Source of the DNA: Fundicoccus sp052116145
GTDB taxonomy: Bacteria; Bacillota; Bacilli; Lactobacillales; Aerococcaceae
DNA length: 64,000 nucleotides
Direction: 5' to 3'
Assembly: GCF_052116145.1 (NCBI RefSeq)
Contig: NZ_JBQKLQ010000001.1
Coordinates: forward strand, 248,001-312,000
A program made the position numbers and the translations under genes. The notes beneath the pieces were generated by a model that was not told where the DNA came from, did no database searches, and saw nothing but the letters and a program-made list of their open reading frames with translations. Below are positions 42,951 through 50,651 of the stretch, piece after piece. Numbering within the stretch: the stretch's first letter is position 1; every line of letters starts with the position of its first letter.

Positions 42951-44030
42951 ATGAGTTCATTACATAAAAATATTGTCATTGTTTTTCTTAAACTAGGTCT
43001 ATTTGCATTTGGAGGACCAGCGGCGCATATTGCGATGATGGAGGAAGAATTAGTAACCAAAAGAAAATGGATGAAAAGACAAGAGTTTTTAGATTTGCTT
43101 GGTTTCACTAATTTAATCCCCGGCCCTAACTCAACGGAATTAGCCATATTAATCGGCTATTCTCAAGGCGGAGTTTTAGGGTTGTTTTTAGCGGGAATTT
43201 CATTTATTTTACCGGCGATGATTTTAGTGTTAATCATCGGCTACCTGTATGTCACTTATGGTGAAATGCCACAAATTCAAGCAGTTTTTAATTTTATCCA
43301 ACCAGTCGTTGTTGCAATTATAGTCAAAGCCTTAGTTAAGTTAGGTAAAACTGCTATCTCTAATATTCAAACATTTATGATTTTTATATTATCCTTTGTT
43401 TTAATAACGTATGGTTTAAGTGAAATAACTGTCTTACTCATTGCTGGAGCGATGATGTTTACGTTTAAACAGCTAACACAATATAAAGCAAATAATCTTA
43501 GTCTAGAACCGATTTCACTCATGACTTTGTTTTTAACCTTTTTGAAAATCGGCTCTGTTTTGTATGGGAGTGGCTATGTCTTACTAGCTTTTATCCAAGC
43601 AGAGTTTGTAGATCGCCTTGGCGTGCTGACGCAAAGTCAAATGATGGATGCCATTGCCGTTGGAGAAGTGACACCAGGTCCAGTTTTTACAACCGCAACC
43701 TTTGTGGGGTATATCTTACATGACTTATCCGGCGGGATTGTCGCTACCATTGGGATTTTCTTACCTTCTTTTTTATTAATTTTGATTTTAGCGCCAGTCT
43801 TTAACCGATTGAAACATTCTGAAGTCTTTTCTAATATCTTATTAGGTGTAAACGTCGCAGCTTTAGCTTTAATGGCAAGTGTCACATTTCAATTAGGAGC
43901 CGCCATATTAATTCAGTGGCACTATTTACTAGTGTTTATCATCAGTTTGCTCGGACTTATGTATTTTAAGTTGAATTCTGTTTACTTTATTATTGGCGCC
44001 ATTGCGCTAGGTTTAGTTACAGTTATTTAG
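42951..44030 (+). CDS. chrA: Chromate transporter family protein (ChrA, long type)
   Basis: A 359-residue membrane protein with two homologous CHR halves. The first half shows FLKLGLFAFGGPAAHIAMMEEELV and GFTNLIPGPNSTELAILIGY; the second shows FLKIGSVLYGSGYVLLAFIQAEFV and VGEVTPGPVFTTATFVGY. About ten helices are expected. Family members export chromate; without other metal genes here the natural substrate is uncertain. The start follows AAAGGAGATCCCTG. It is monocistronic between the ackA terminator and pyrR. Confidence 0.9.
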   Translation: MSSLHKNIVIVFLKLGLFAFGGPAAHIAMMEEELVTKRKWMKRQEFLDLLGFTNLIPGPNSTELAILIGYSQGGVLGLFLAGISFILPAMILVLIIGYLYVTYGEMPQIQAVFNFIQPVVVAIIVKALVKLGKTAISNIQTFMIFILSFVLITYGLSEITVLLIAGAMMFTFKQLTQYKANNLSLEPISLMTLFLTFLKIGSVLYGSGYVLLAFIQAEFVDRLGVLTQSQMMDAIAVGEVTPGPVFTTATFVGYILHDLSGGIVATIGIFLPSFLLILILAPVFNRLKHSEVFSNILLGVNVAALALMASVTFQLGAAILIQWHYLLVFIISLLGLMYFKLNSVYFIIGAIALGLVTVI

Positions 44031-44151
44031 TCACTTTAATAAGAGGAAAGAAAGCTTTTGATTTCAAACTCAAAAATAAAATCGCATATTTTGAAAAGAA
44101 AAAATGTTTGATACAATGAATAAGTAAAGAGAAATTAGGAGGAGACTAAGT

Positions 44152-44688
44152 ATGATCAAAAGAGTCATTATGGATGAACAAGCAATCAGAAGAACCTTGA
44201 AACGAATTGCTCATGAAATTGTCGAACGTAATCATGAAACTGATCAAGTCGTATTAATAGGGATTAAAACGCGTGGAGAATTTTTAGCGAATCGCTTAGC
44301 TGAAAAGATATATGAGATAGAAGGAGTGAATGTTCCAACGGAGGTGCTTGATATTACGTTTTACCGAGACGATTTATCTCCAAAAGATCAATTGACAGAA
44401 CCGAAACTAGAACGCCCGAATTTCACAACAGATTTGGAAAATAAGATTGTCGTCATTGTGGATGATGTATTCTACACAGGACGTACGGTCAGAGCGGCGA
44501 TGGATGCCATATTGGTTGAGGGTCGACCTGCCAACATTCAATTAGCTATTTTAATTGATCGTGGTCACCGTGAACTGCCGATTCGCGCGGATTTTGTAGG
44601 AAAGAATATACCTACCGCTAAGTCAGAAAGAATTGCTGTAAAATTACAGGAAGTTGATCAAGAAGAAGTAGTTGAAATTGTTAATTAG
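44152..44688 (+). CDS. pyrR: PyrR, pyrimidine operon attenuator protein/uracil phosphoribosyltransferase
   Basis: A 178-residue bifunctional protein: UMP/UTP-dependent RNA-binding attenuator of pyr genes and a weak uracil phosphoribosyltransferase. The PRPP loop VVIVDDVFYTGRTVRAAMDA and the RNA-binding region near IKTRGEFLANRLAE are conserved, and IDRGHRELPIRADFVGKNIPT is typical. It follows AGGAGGAGACTAAGT. Normally it leads a pyr operon, but here the next gene is on the other strand and no attenuator or pyr gene is visible, so it would act in trans. Confidence 0.96.
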   Translation: MIKRVIMDEQAIRRTLKRIAHEIVERNHETDQVVLIGIKTRGEFLANRLAEKIYEIEGVNVPTEVLDITFYRDDLSPKDQLTEPKLERPNFTTDLENKIVVIVDDVFYTGRTVRAAMDAILVEGRPANIQLAILIDRGHRELPIRADFVGKNIPTAKSERIAVKLQEVDQEEVVEIVN

Positions 44689-44707
44689 CACTTAGCGAAT
44701 CGTAGGA

Positions 44708-44739
44708 AAACAGCCAGCTGAATTTTCAGCTGGCTGTTT
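44708..44739. terminator. Bidirectional terminator after pyrR
   Basis: AAACAGCCAGCTGA pairs exactly with TCAGCTGGCTGTTT, with short T runs on both sides. It serves pyrR and the convergent small membrane-protein gene. Confidence 0.85.
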
Positions 44740-44749
44740 GTGTCAACAT

Positions 44750-45019
44750 TTATTTTAATAGTGAGTACATCATAAACGAAAGAAGGGCGGTCAGTATTAA
44801 AGAGATAACCATCCAGATATAAACAAATTTCATGACTGCGACTAAATTTAAGACAAACCCTAAGAGTCCCATCAATAAAAAGGTTAAGGCAAATAATTTA
44901 ATTAAGCGAGGATTTGTTAGATTCAGTATTTCAATTAAACTAGCTCGATAGATGTATAAGTAGGCTGCGATAATTATCATCATCGAAGGGAAAGCGTACA
45001 TCAAAACTTGTAATATCAT
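44750..45019 (-). CDS. Small membrane protein of unknown function
   Basis: An 89-residue hydrophobic protein with three predicted membrane helices (about residues 3-24, 40-62, 65-87) and a short loop rich in polar residues (RASLIEILNLTNPRLIK). I do not recognise a family. The ribosome site on the minus strand is GGGAGGG five bases before the ATG, which supports it as a real gene. It shares a terminator with convergent pyrR and lies downstream of the 6S RNA gene. Confidence 0.7.
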   Translation of the reverse strand: MILQVLMYAFPSMMIIIAAYLYIYRASLIEILNLTNPRLIKLFALTFLLMGLLGFVLNLVAVMKFVYIWMVISLILTALLSFMMYSLLK

Positions 45020-45133
45020 AAAATCCCTCCCGTTTTGATTTTCTTAATGTTATCATAACATAATTTTAATAATTAGTGGAAGCAAAGCTCTTTAAAATCA
45101 GATGACATTTAAGTCTCATTTATTTTAAGGCAC

Positions 45134-45361
45134 AAAAAAATGCTGGCGTATAGCCAGCAAAAAAAGATATCCGATGGTGCCGTCTTAGTATATATTTTGC
45201 TTGAACCCGCAGTATAAGCAGGTGGGCTCCACAACAGTGTTTTCTGACTTCCAAATGAAAAGGCTTGTCATAGTCACTAATTGACAGGATCCCGATATAT
45301 AAATAAAAATGTTCGGTCAACACAGTGCATATACAACGAACACCTCAGATATATTTTCCTT
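45134..45361 (-). ncRNA. ssrS: 6S RNA (SsrS/BsrA type)
   Basis: On the minus strand a sigma-A promoter (45368-45395) is followed by about 200 bases that read as a Firmicutes 6S RNA: CTGAGGTGTTCGT near the 5' end, CCTGTCAATTAGTGACTATGAC in the middle, GTGGAGCCCACCTGC in the 3' half, and complementary arms such as GTATATGC with GCTTATAC. It ends at the hairpin TGCTGGC/GCCAGCA (45141-45159) plus seven T. 6S RNA binds the housekeeping RNA polymerase in stationary phase. The rarA gene next door on the same strand matches the neighbourhood of bsrA in Bacillus. No frame here is a gene. Confidence 0.8.
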
Positions 45362-45367
45362 ATACAA

Positions 45368-45395
45368 AGTATAGCACATCTTCTCTTGATTGCAA
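45368..45395 (-). promoter_or_regulatory. Promoter of 6S RNA (minus strand)
   Basis: On the minus strand TTGCAA, 16-base spacer, TATACT; start expected near 45361. Confidence 0.75.
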
Positions 45396-45469
45396 GTATT
45401 ATGAAGTTTTGTTTTTATAAAAGACTACTAGACGTGCCTTGGTAAGGCTACCGCAATTTAAAACTATCA

Positions 45470-46735
45470 CTATTTGCTTCGAATATTCTGATAGAATTGG
45501 TTCAAAGCCGCTTCGAATTTTCCAGTAGGTTCAGCTTGGAAGTACTCACGGTTTTTTAAATTATTGGGTAGGTATTGTTGTTTTACCCAATGACCTGGGA
45601 AGCTGTGTGGGTATTGATAGTCGACGCCTCGATTAAGTTTTGCTGCACCAGAATAATGACTATCTTTTAAGTGATCCGGCACAGGACCGCCTTTACCTGT
45701 ACGAACGTCTTGCATCGCGGCATTAAAAGCTCGGTAGCTTGTGTTTGATTTAGGGCTGAGGGCTAATTCAGTGACGGCATAAGCTAAAGGAATAGAAGCT
45801 TCAGGCAAACCTACTTTTTCCGCAGCTTGAACAGCAGCGACTGTTCTTTCAGTTGCTCCCGGATTACCTAAACCGATATCTTCATAAGCGATGATAAGTA
45901 AACGACGACAAGCAATGACAATTTCACCGGCTTCCATTAAAATGGCTAAATAATATAGCGCCGCATTAACGTCACTACCGCGAATCGATTTTTGTAAAGC
46001 TGAAATCACATCATAGTGTGCATCGCCATCTTTATCATGGGTGAGTCTTTTTCTCTGAAGACATTCTTCGGCAATTGCTTTTGTAATGATGACTTGCCCC
46101 TTTTCATTTGCTTGGGTCGAAAGGACTGCTAGTTCCAACGCGTTGAGTGCACTGCGAATATCACCATTGGTTACGTTGGCGAAATGATTGATTACATCAT
46201 CTGCTATTTGAACTGAATATTTACCAAGTCCATTTTTTTCGTCAGCAATTGCTCTTTCGAGACCTAACCTCATATCTTCAGGTGCTAAAGGCTTTACTTC
46301 GAAAATTTGCACACGACTACGAATAGCAGGGCTAATCGAAATATAAGGATTTTCTGTCGTAGCTCCGATAAGAATGATGCGTCCATTTTCTAGATGGGGC
46401 AAAAGGTAGTCCTGTTTGATTTTATTTAAGCGGTGAACCTCATCTAATAGTAAAATGACAGTACCAGACATTTTGGCTTCTTCTACAACGATTTCTAAAT
46501 CTTTCTTAGAGTCTGTTGCAGCATTTAATATACGAAAGGCATACTTGGTACTACCGGCAATCGCGCTAGCAATACTTGTTTTACCTGTTCCAGGTGGGCC
46601 ATATAAAATCATCGAGGCTAGACGTTTAGCGTCAACCATTCGACGTATAATTTTACCAACTCCGACTAGGTGTTCTTGTCCTAATACATCTTCTATATTA
46701 TTTGGGCGCATTCGAAATGCAAGTGGTTGTTGCAT
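45470..46735 (-). CDS. rarA: Replication-associated recombination protein A (RarA/MgsA)
   Basis: A 421-residue AAA+ ATPase that acts at stalled replication forks and binds single-strand-binding protein. Walker A is LYGPPGTGKTSIAS, Walker B LLLDEVHRLNK, sensor 1 IGATTENPYIS, and arginine residues AIRSRVQ. The C-terminal tetramerisation domain shows LYYLAILMEAGEIVIACRRLLIIAYEDIGLGNP and GKGGPVPDHLKDSHYSGA. The start follows AGGAGGGGTCATT on the minus strand. It lies upstream of the 6S RNA gene. Confidence 0.96.
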   Translation of the reverse strand: MQQPLAFRMRPNNIEDVLGQEHLVGVGKIIRRMVDAKRLASMILYGPPGTGKTSIASAIAGSTKYAFRILNAATDSKKDLEIVVEEAKMSGTVILLLDEVHRLNKIKQDYLLPHLENGRIILIGATTENPYISISPAIRSRVQIFEVKPLAPEDMRLGLERAIADEKNGLGKYSVQIADDVINHFANVTNGDIRSALNALELAVLSTQANEKGQVIITKAIAEECLQRKRLTHDKDGDAHYDVISALQKSIRGSDVNAALYYLAILMEAGEIVIACRRLLIIAYEDIGLGNPGATERTVAAVQAAEKVGLPEASIPLAYAVTELALSPKSNTSYRAFNAAMQDVRTGKGGPVPDHLKDSHYSGAAKLNRGVDYQYPHSFPGHWVKQQYLPNNLKNREYFQAEPTGKFEAALNQFYQNIRSK

Positions 46736-46935
46736 AATGACCCCTCCTCTTATAATTAAACTACACTCATAATACTAAAGAATGACTAGTAAGACAAACA
46801 GATGTTCCAAAAATAAAATTGAACAATATTAATGAGTAAAAAATCTGTATTTCTCTAATAGCTTAGCGTATAATTAGACTATAAAACATTGGATGTAAGA
46901 TTAATGTCTATTAAACTTATTACAATGTTTGTTTA

Positions 46936-48264
46936 GTGAAGAGTGAGTTCTTTATATTAATAGTCAATACAAAGAGGGGTGGATACAGTATCAAGTTCAT
47001 ACGTACTTCAAGCATCGATGCTTGGTTTAGGAGAAATATAATATTATTTTTTAGCATACTTACTTTAGGATATGCTTTGCTAATGCCAGATGCGCAAACA
47101 ATTTTAAGTGATTACATCAATTTATTAACTCATCAGACCTATTTAATGCACGATTTTTTTGAAATAGGGGGGATTGCGGCTACCTTTTTAAATGTTAGTT
47201 TGCATTTTTTAGTGGCTTTTTATTTAATGCGCGATCGCGAATCGTTTCGTTTTAACGGTTTACAAATGGGAGCGATGGGAATCTTTATTGGGCATTCATT
47301 TTTCGGAACACATCCTGTTAATTTTTTGCCGATTATTTTCGGGATTTGGCTGTACACAAAATACACTGAACAGAAATTTTCAAGAAATGCATCGATTTGT
47401 TTATTTGCTGCTTCAAATGGACCCATTGTGTCTTTTATTCTTTTTAGAGAAGGCTTAAGTGTGCAAGCAATTCTACTTGCTTTAGTTTTTGCAATTGTTG
47501 TGGGCTTCATTGCGGTCCCTTTAGCTGAACATGTCATTAAATTTCACCAAGGATTCACCTTATACAACTTTGGTTTCACCGCAGGTATTATCGCTATGTT
47601 TGCAATGATATTTTTTAAAATGCTAGATTTTGAAATAAAAACTGTTTCATACTTGAGTGACCATGCTCATAACTATGCCTTGATATTTATATTACTGATC
47701 TTAGGCTTTCTAATATTGTTGGCGTTTCTTGGTAAGAAAAGTACACCCAATTACCGAGAAGAGTATACACGACTCATCGATAGTTCTGGTAGAGTGCCAG
47801 CAGATTTTGTGACACGTTTTGGTTATGGTGTCTCAGCGATGAATATGTTTTTTAATGGTCTTATCTTTTTAGGAATCGTCTTGATAACGGGCTATCCAAT
47901 TAATGGTTCAGTAATGGGAGGAATTATCTCAGTCATCGGTTTTAGTGCTTTTGGCAAGCATCCACGTAATTCTATTCCAATAGCTGTAGGTGTGACTATC
48001 GCTACATTGATTGCTGGCGAGAGTTTCCAATCACAAAGCTTTTTACTGCCTGTATTGTTCGGAACGAGTTTAGCACCAATTGGCGGTTATTTTGGTTTTG
48101 GGTATGGCATAATAGCTGGTTTTCTCCACTATCATTTAGTTAACAGTGTATTTGTGCTACACTTAGGAATGAACTTATACAATAATGGCTTTTCTAGTGG
48201 TTTTGTTGCCGCCTTCTTAGTGCCATTATTGGAAATTTTACCTGATTCATGGGTACGTAAATGA
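46936..48264 (+). CDS. DUF1576 membrane protein
   Basis: A polytopic membrane protein of the DUF1576 family, up to 442 residues with about ten helices. Two repeated themes are visible: IFIGHSFFGTHPVNFLPIIFG in the first half and GFSAFGKHPRNSIPIAVGV in the second, and paired YNFGFTAGII and YNNGFSSGFV segments, which suggests an internal duplication. A transporter is plausible but unproven. The start is unclear: GTG 46936 lacks a ribosome site, while a strong GAGGGGTGG at 46973-46981 is followed in frame not by ATG but by ATC at 46990. The partner gene follows after 19 bases. Confidence 0.75.
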   Translation: MKSEFFILIVNTKRGGYSIKFIRTSSIDAWFRRNIILFFSILTLGYALLMPDAQTILSDYINLLTHQTYLMHDFFEIGGIAATFLNVSLHFLVAFYLMRDRESFRFNGLQMGAMGIFIGHSFFGTHPVNFLPIIFGIWLYTKYTEQKFSRNASICLFAASNGPIVSFILFREGLSVQAILLALVFAIVVGFIAVPLAEHVIKFHQGFTLYNFGFTAGIIAMFAMIFFKMLDFEIKTVSYLSDHAHNYALIFILLILGFLILLAFLGKKSTPNYREEYTRLIDSSGRVPADFVTRFGYGVSAMNMFFNGLIFLGIVLITGYPINGSVMGGIISVIGFSAFGKHPRNSIPIAVGVTIATLIAGESFQSQSFLLPVLFGTSLAPIGGYFGFGYGIIAGFLHYHLVNSVFVLHLGMNLYNNGFSSGFVAAFLVPLLEILPDSWVRK

Positions 48265-48283
48265 TCATTAAAGGAGTAATGGT

Positions 48284-48631
48284 ATGAAAAAGATTGACGA
48301 GCAGGATAAAGCGAAACGTATTTTGAAAGAGCTAGCAGGTTACTTTTTCGATAATAAAATTTATGAATTCGATTTAAATGTTCAATTCAATACAGAGGCT
48401 TTGACAATCACTATCTCAGGAGAAGTGAATGCAGAGCCTAAAACTTTTAGATCTTTGATGAAGGATTTGTCTTTACCACGTCAGATGGATATTGACGAGT
48501 ATTACAATGCACTATTAGGTAGCCATACTCATTATCATGATGATTACAGTTTATTGGGTGAAGCGATTGATGTTGTTGAAGGTAAGTTTGAAGACGGTCG
48601 CTTGTCAATTAAATTAGTCAGAAATCAGTAG
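48284..48631 (+). CDS. Small soluble protein paired with the DUF1576 gene
   Basis: A 115-residue acidic, probably cytoplasmic protein, family not recognised. It begins with a helix (EQDKAKRILKELAGYFF), then a strand-rich middle (YEFDLNVQFNTEALTITISGEV), and a stretch with several His (LGSHTHYHDDYSLLG) that could bind a metal. The start follows AAAGGAGTAATGGT, 19 bases after the membrane-protein gene, so both belong to one operon and likely one function. Confidence 0.75.
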   Translation: MKKIDEQDKAKRILKELAGYFFDNKIYEFDLNVQFNTEALTITISGEVNAEPKTFRSLMKDLSLPRQMDIDEYYNALLGSHTHYHDDYSLLGEAIDVVEGKFEDGRLSIKLVRNQ

Positions 48632-48661
48632 ACCTGGAGTTAACCAAATAAATGATCATGC

Positions 48662-48748
48662 ACGATGAGTTTAATTGATCTTACTTAGACATACTCGAAA
48701 GAGAAAGTCTCAGGACAGATTAGATAATTAAACTCGTCGTTTTTTTTT
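48662..48748 (+). terminator. Terminator with an unusually large loop
   Basis: ACGATGAGTTTAATT (48662-48676) pairs with AATTAAACTCGTCGT (48726-48740, one mismatch or G-T), followed by nine T. The enclosed 49 bases contain a second small helix (AGAC with GTCT). The size would fit a small RNA or a decorated terminator. Confidence 0.75.
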
Positions 48749-49053
48749 ATAGATAATCACAAGATATGACTTAAATAAGTTGCTGCATCAATTGATTAAC
48801 CAGCAAACTTAAGGAGCGATGGCACCCTCGACACTTTGGCATCATTATATAATAGGATGAATGGTTATTTAATATTTTATTAAGATTTATTTTATGTCGA
48901 TAGCCTCTGTCAAAATAATCAAATGAATGTTATAATGACTGAGTTGTAAACTTAAAGAAAAAGATAGTCAGGTAAATTAACGAAAGTTTACATACAATGT
49001 GGCATAAATCATGTATAATAATACAATGTAATTAAGTTTTGAAGGAGGATGCA
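48749..49053. other. Intergenic region before iscS with candidate promoters
   Basis: About 305 AT-rich bases. Two possible promoters: CTGTCA, 18-base spacer, TATAAT at about 48908-48937, and a TATAAT at about 49013 close to iscS. No open frame with a ribosome site was found. Confidence 0.45.
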
Positions 49054-50199
49054 ATGATTTATTTAGACTATGCGGCAACGACACCTGTAAGGGAAGAAGT
49101 TGTCCAGACGATCCAAGAGGCTTTAATTAATTCATTTGGAAATCCTTCAAGTACCTATCGTATTGGTAAAGCAAGTAAACATCAGTTGACTTTGGCTAGG
49201 GCAGAACTTGCTCGTATATTAGGTGTTCACGAAAGCGAGATCTTCTTTACGAGCGGTGCTACCGAAAGTAATAACTGGGCCTTGCGTTCTCAAGCGGAAC
49301 AAGCTTTCAAATTAGGTAAAGGAAATCATATTGTCTCGAGTGCAATTGAGCATCCGTCAGTGATGGAAGTTTTAGAGTACTTGGCGATGAGTGGTTTTGA
49401 TATTACTTATGTTCAGCCAACTGCTGAAGGTGAAATTACTACAGAAGCTTACTTAGCGGCTACAACCGATCAGACCATTGGTTGGGTGGCTATGGCAGTC
49501 AATAACGAAGTCGGCTCACTTTTGCCGATTCAAGCCTTGGGAGAACTAGCTAAAGCAAAAGATATTTGGTTCCATGTCGACACTGTCCAAGCAATTGGCC
49601 ATTTAGCGTGGGATTTTTCTCAGATTTCTTGTACAAGTTTTGTAGGCACTGGCCACAAGTTTTATGCGCCTAAAGGGATCGGCTTTTTAGTCTATCGCCC
49701 TTGGTCAAACGACATGCGATTGCAAGCTTTGCTTCATGGAGGCGGACAGGAAGCTGATAAACGTTCAGGTACTGAAAACTTGCCTTATATTTTAGGGATG
49801 GTTAAAGGTTTAACATTATTAGCCAACGAAGCAGCAGATAATTTAGAAAGGCATCAAGCTTTACAAGCGTATTTTTACGCTGAATTATCAGCAAATGGTA
49901 TTGCTTATGAAGTTAACGGACATCCCGACGAGAGAGTGCCTTATATTAATAATATTTGGTTAAAAGATTGCTTAGCTAGTCAGTTATTAATCATGATGGA
50001 TTTAGCTGGCGTTTATATCTCAGCTGGAAGTGCTTGTTCTGCAGGAAGTTTGACTGAAAGTAATGTTCTGAAAGCATATTATCCAGGACAAAGTGATCGT
50101 TGGAAGCAAAGTCTCCGAATATCTTTTGGTAAAGATACGATGAAAGCGGATATTGATACATTTATAAAACATATAAAACAGTTTGTAGAGAGGAAATGA
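49054..50199 (+). CDS. iscS: Cysteine desulfurase IscS
   Basis: A PLP enzyme giving sulfur for tRNA 2-thiouridine and other sulfur carriers. Motifs: YLDYAATTPVREEV, FTSGATESNNWA, HVDTVQAIGH, the PLP lysine in FVGTGHKFYAPKGIG, and the active Cys in SAGSACSAGSLT. I start at ATG 49054 (381 residues), served by AAGGAGG five to six bases upstream; the ATG at 49039 adds five residues. It leads iscS-DUF1831-mnmA, the lactobacillal arrangement that couples desulfurase to MnmA. The class differs from the ThiI partner at 21 kb. Confidence 0.95.
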   Translation: MIYLDYAATTPVREEVVQTIQEALINSFGNPSSTYRIGKASKHQLTLARAELARILGVHESEIFFTSGATESNNWALRSQAEQAFKLGKGNHIVSSAIEHPSVMEVLEYLAMSGFDITYVQPTAEGEITTEAYLAATTDQTIGWVAMAVNNEVGSLLPIQALGELAKAKDIWFHVDTVQAIGHLAWDFSQISCTSFVGTGHKFYAPKGIGFLVYRPWSNDMRLQALLHGGGQEADKRSGTENLPYILGMVKGLTLLANEAADNLERHQALQAYFYAELSANGIAYEVNGHPDERVPYINNIWLKDCLASQLLIMMDLAGVYISAGSACSAGSLTESNVLKAYYPGQSDRWKQSLRISFGKDTMKADIDTFIKHIKQFVERK

Positions 50200-50204
50200 T
50201 TGTC

Positions 50205-50543
50205 ATGGCATTTGGAAAAGAAGCAACTTTAAAAGGTTTTAATCGTAAATTTAGTGTGAGCCCGGAATGTAAACCTTACACCTTACGCGATAATGGTTTC
50301 TCAGAGACTAAAGGTGGCAACTTTCAATATAGACGAGCGTTAGATACTGAACATCGCAATGGCTTAGTTTTAAAAGTAACCGTTGATAAAGCAATTCAAG
50401 GCGTAAAAATATCAACTGTAAACAACAACGGCTTATCAGCAGTTGATGTAACTAAACTAGCGAATAATGCGATGGTAGTAGAAAAAATCAACTTTATCTT
50501 TGATGGATTTGTTGATCGCAATGTTTTGATTGAACACAAATAG
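50205..50543 (+). CDS. DUF1831 protein of the iscS-mnmA locus
   Basis: A 112-residue protein of the DUF1831 family, function unknown, found in Lactobacillales between iscS and mnmA. It is basic at the start (MAFGKEATLKGFNRKF) and has the family segment GGNFQYRRALDTEHRNGLVLKV. ATG 50205 is chosen since GAGGAAA lies eight bases before it; the ATG at 50196 overlaps the iscS stop. The context suggests a role in sulfur transfer, which is inference. Confidence 0.85.
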   Translation: MAFGKEATLKGFNRKFSVSPECKPYTLRDNGFSETKGGNFQYRRALDTEHRNGLVLKVTVDKAIQGVKISTVNNNGLSAVDVTKLANNAMVVEKINFIFDGFVDRNVLIEHK

Positions 50544-50560
50544 TCAACAGTTATTTGAGA

Positions 50561-50615
50561 AACGAACATTTTTGAGTATGTCTAATGAAGACTGACGCTC
50601 AATTTGTTCGTTTTT
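50561..50615 (+). terminator. Terminator after DUF1831 gene
   Basis: AACGAACA (50561-50568) pairs with TGTTCGTT (50605-50612), with an inner TGAG/CTCA helix, then T. Confidence 0.75.
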
Positions 50616-50651
50616 CAACTCTAGTAAGCAGGTTAATAGAAAGGAAGCAAG

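Noticed and set aside
45120..45323. 67-codon minus-strand frame between rarA and the small membrane gene
   Set aside because: It lies inside the 6S RNA transcript, has no ribosome site, and its sequence is explained by the RNA.
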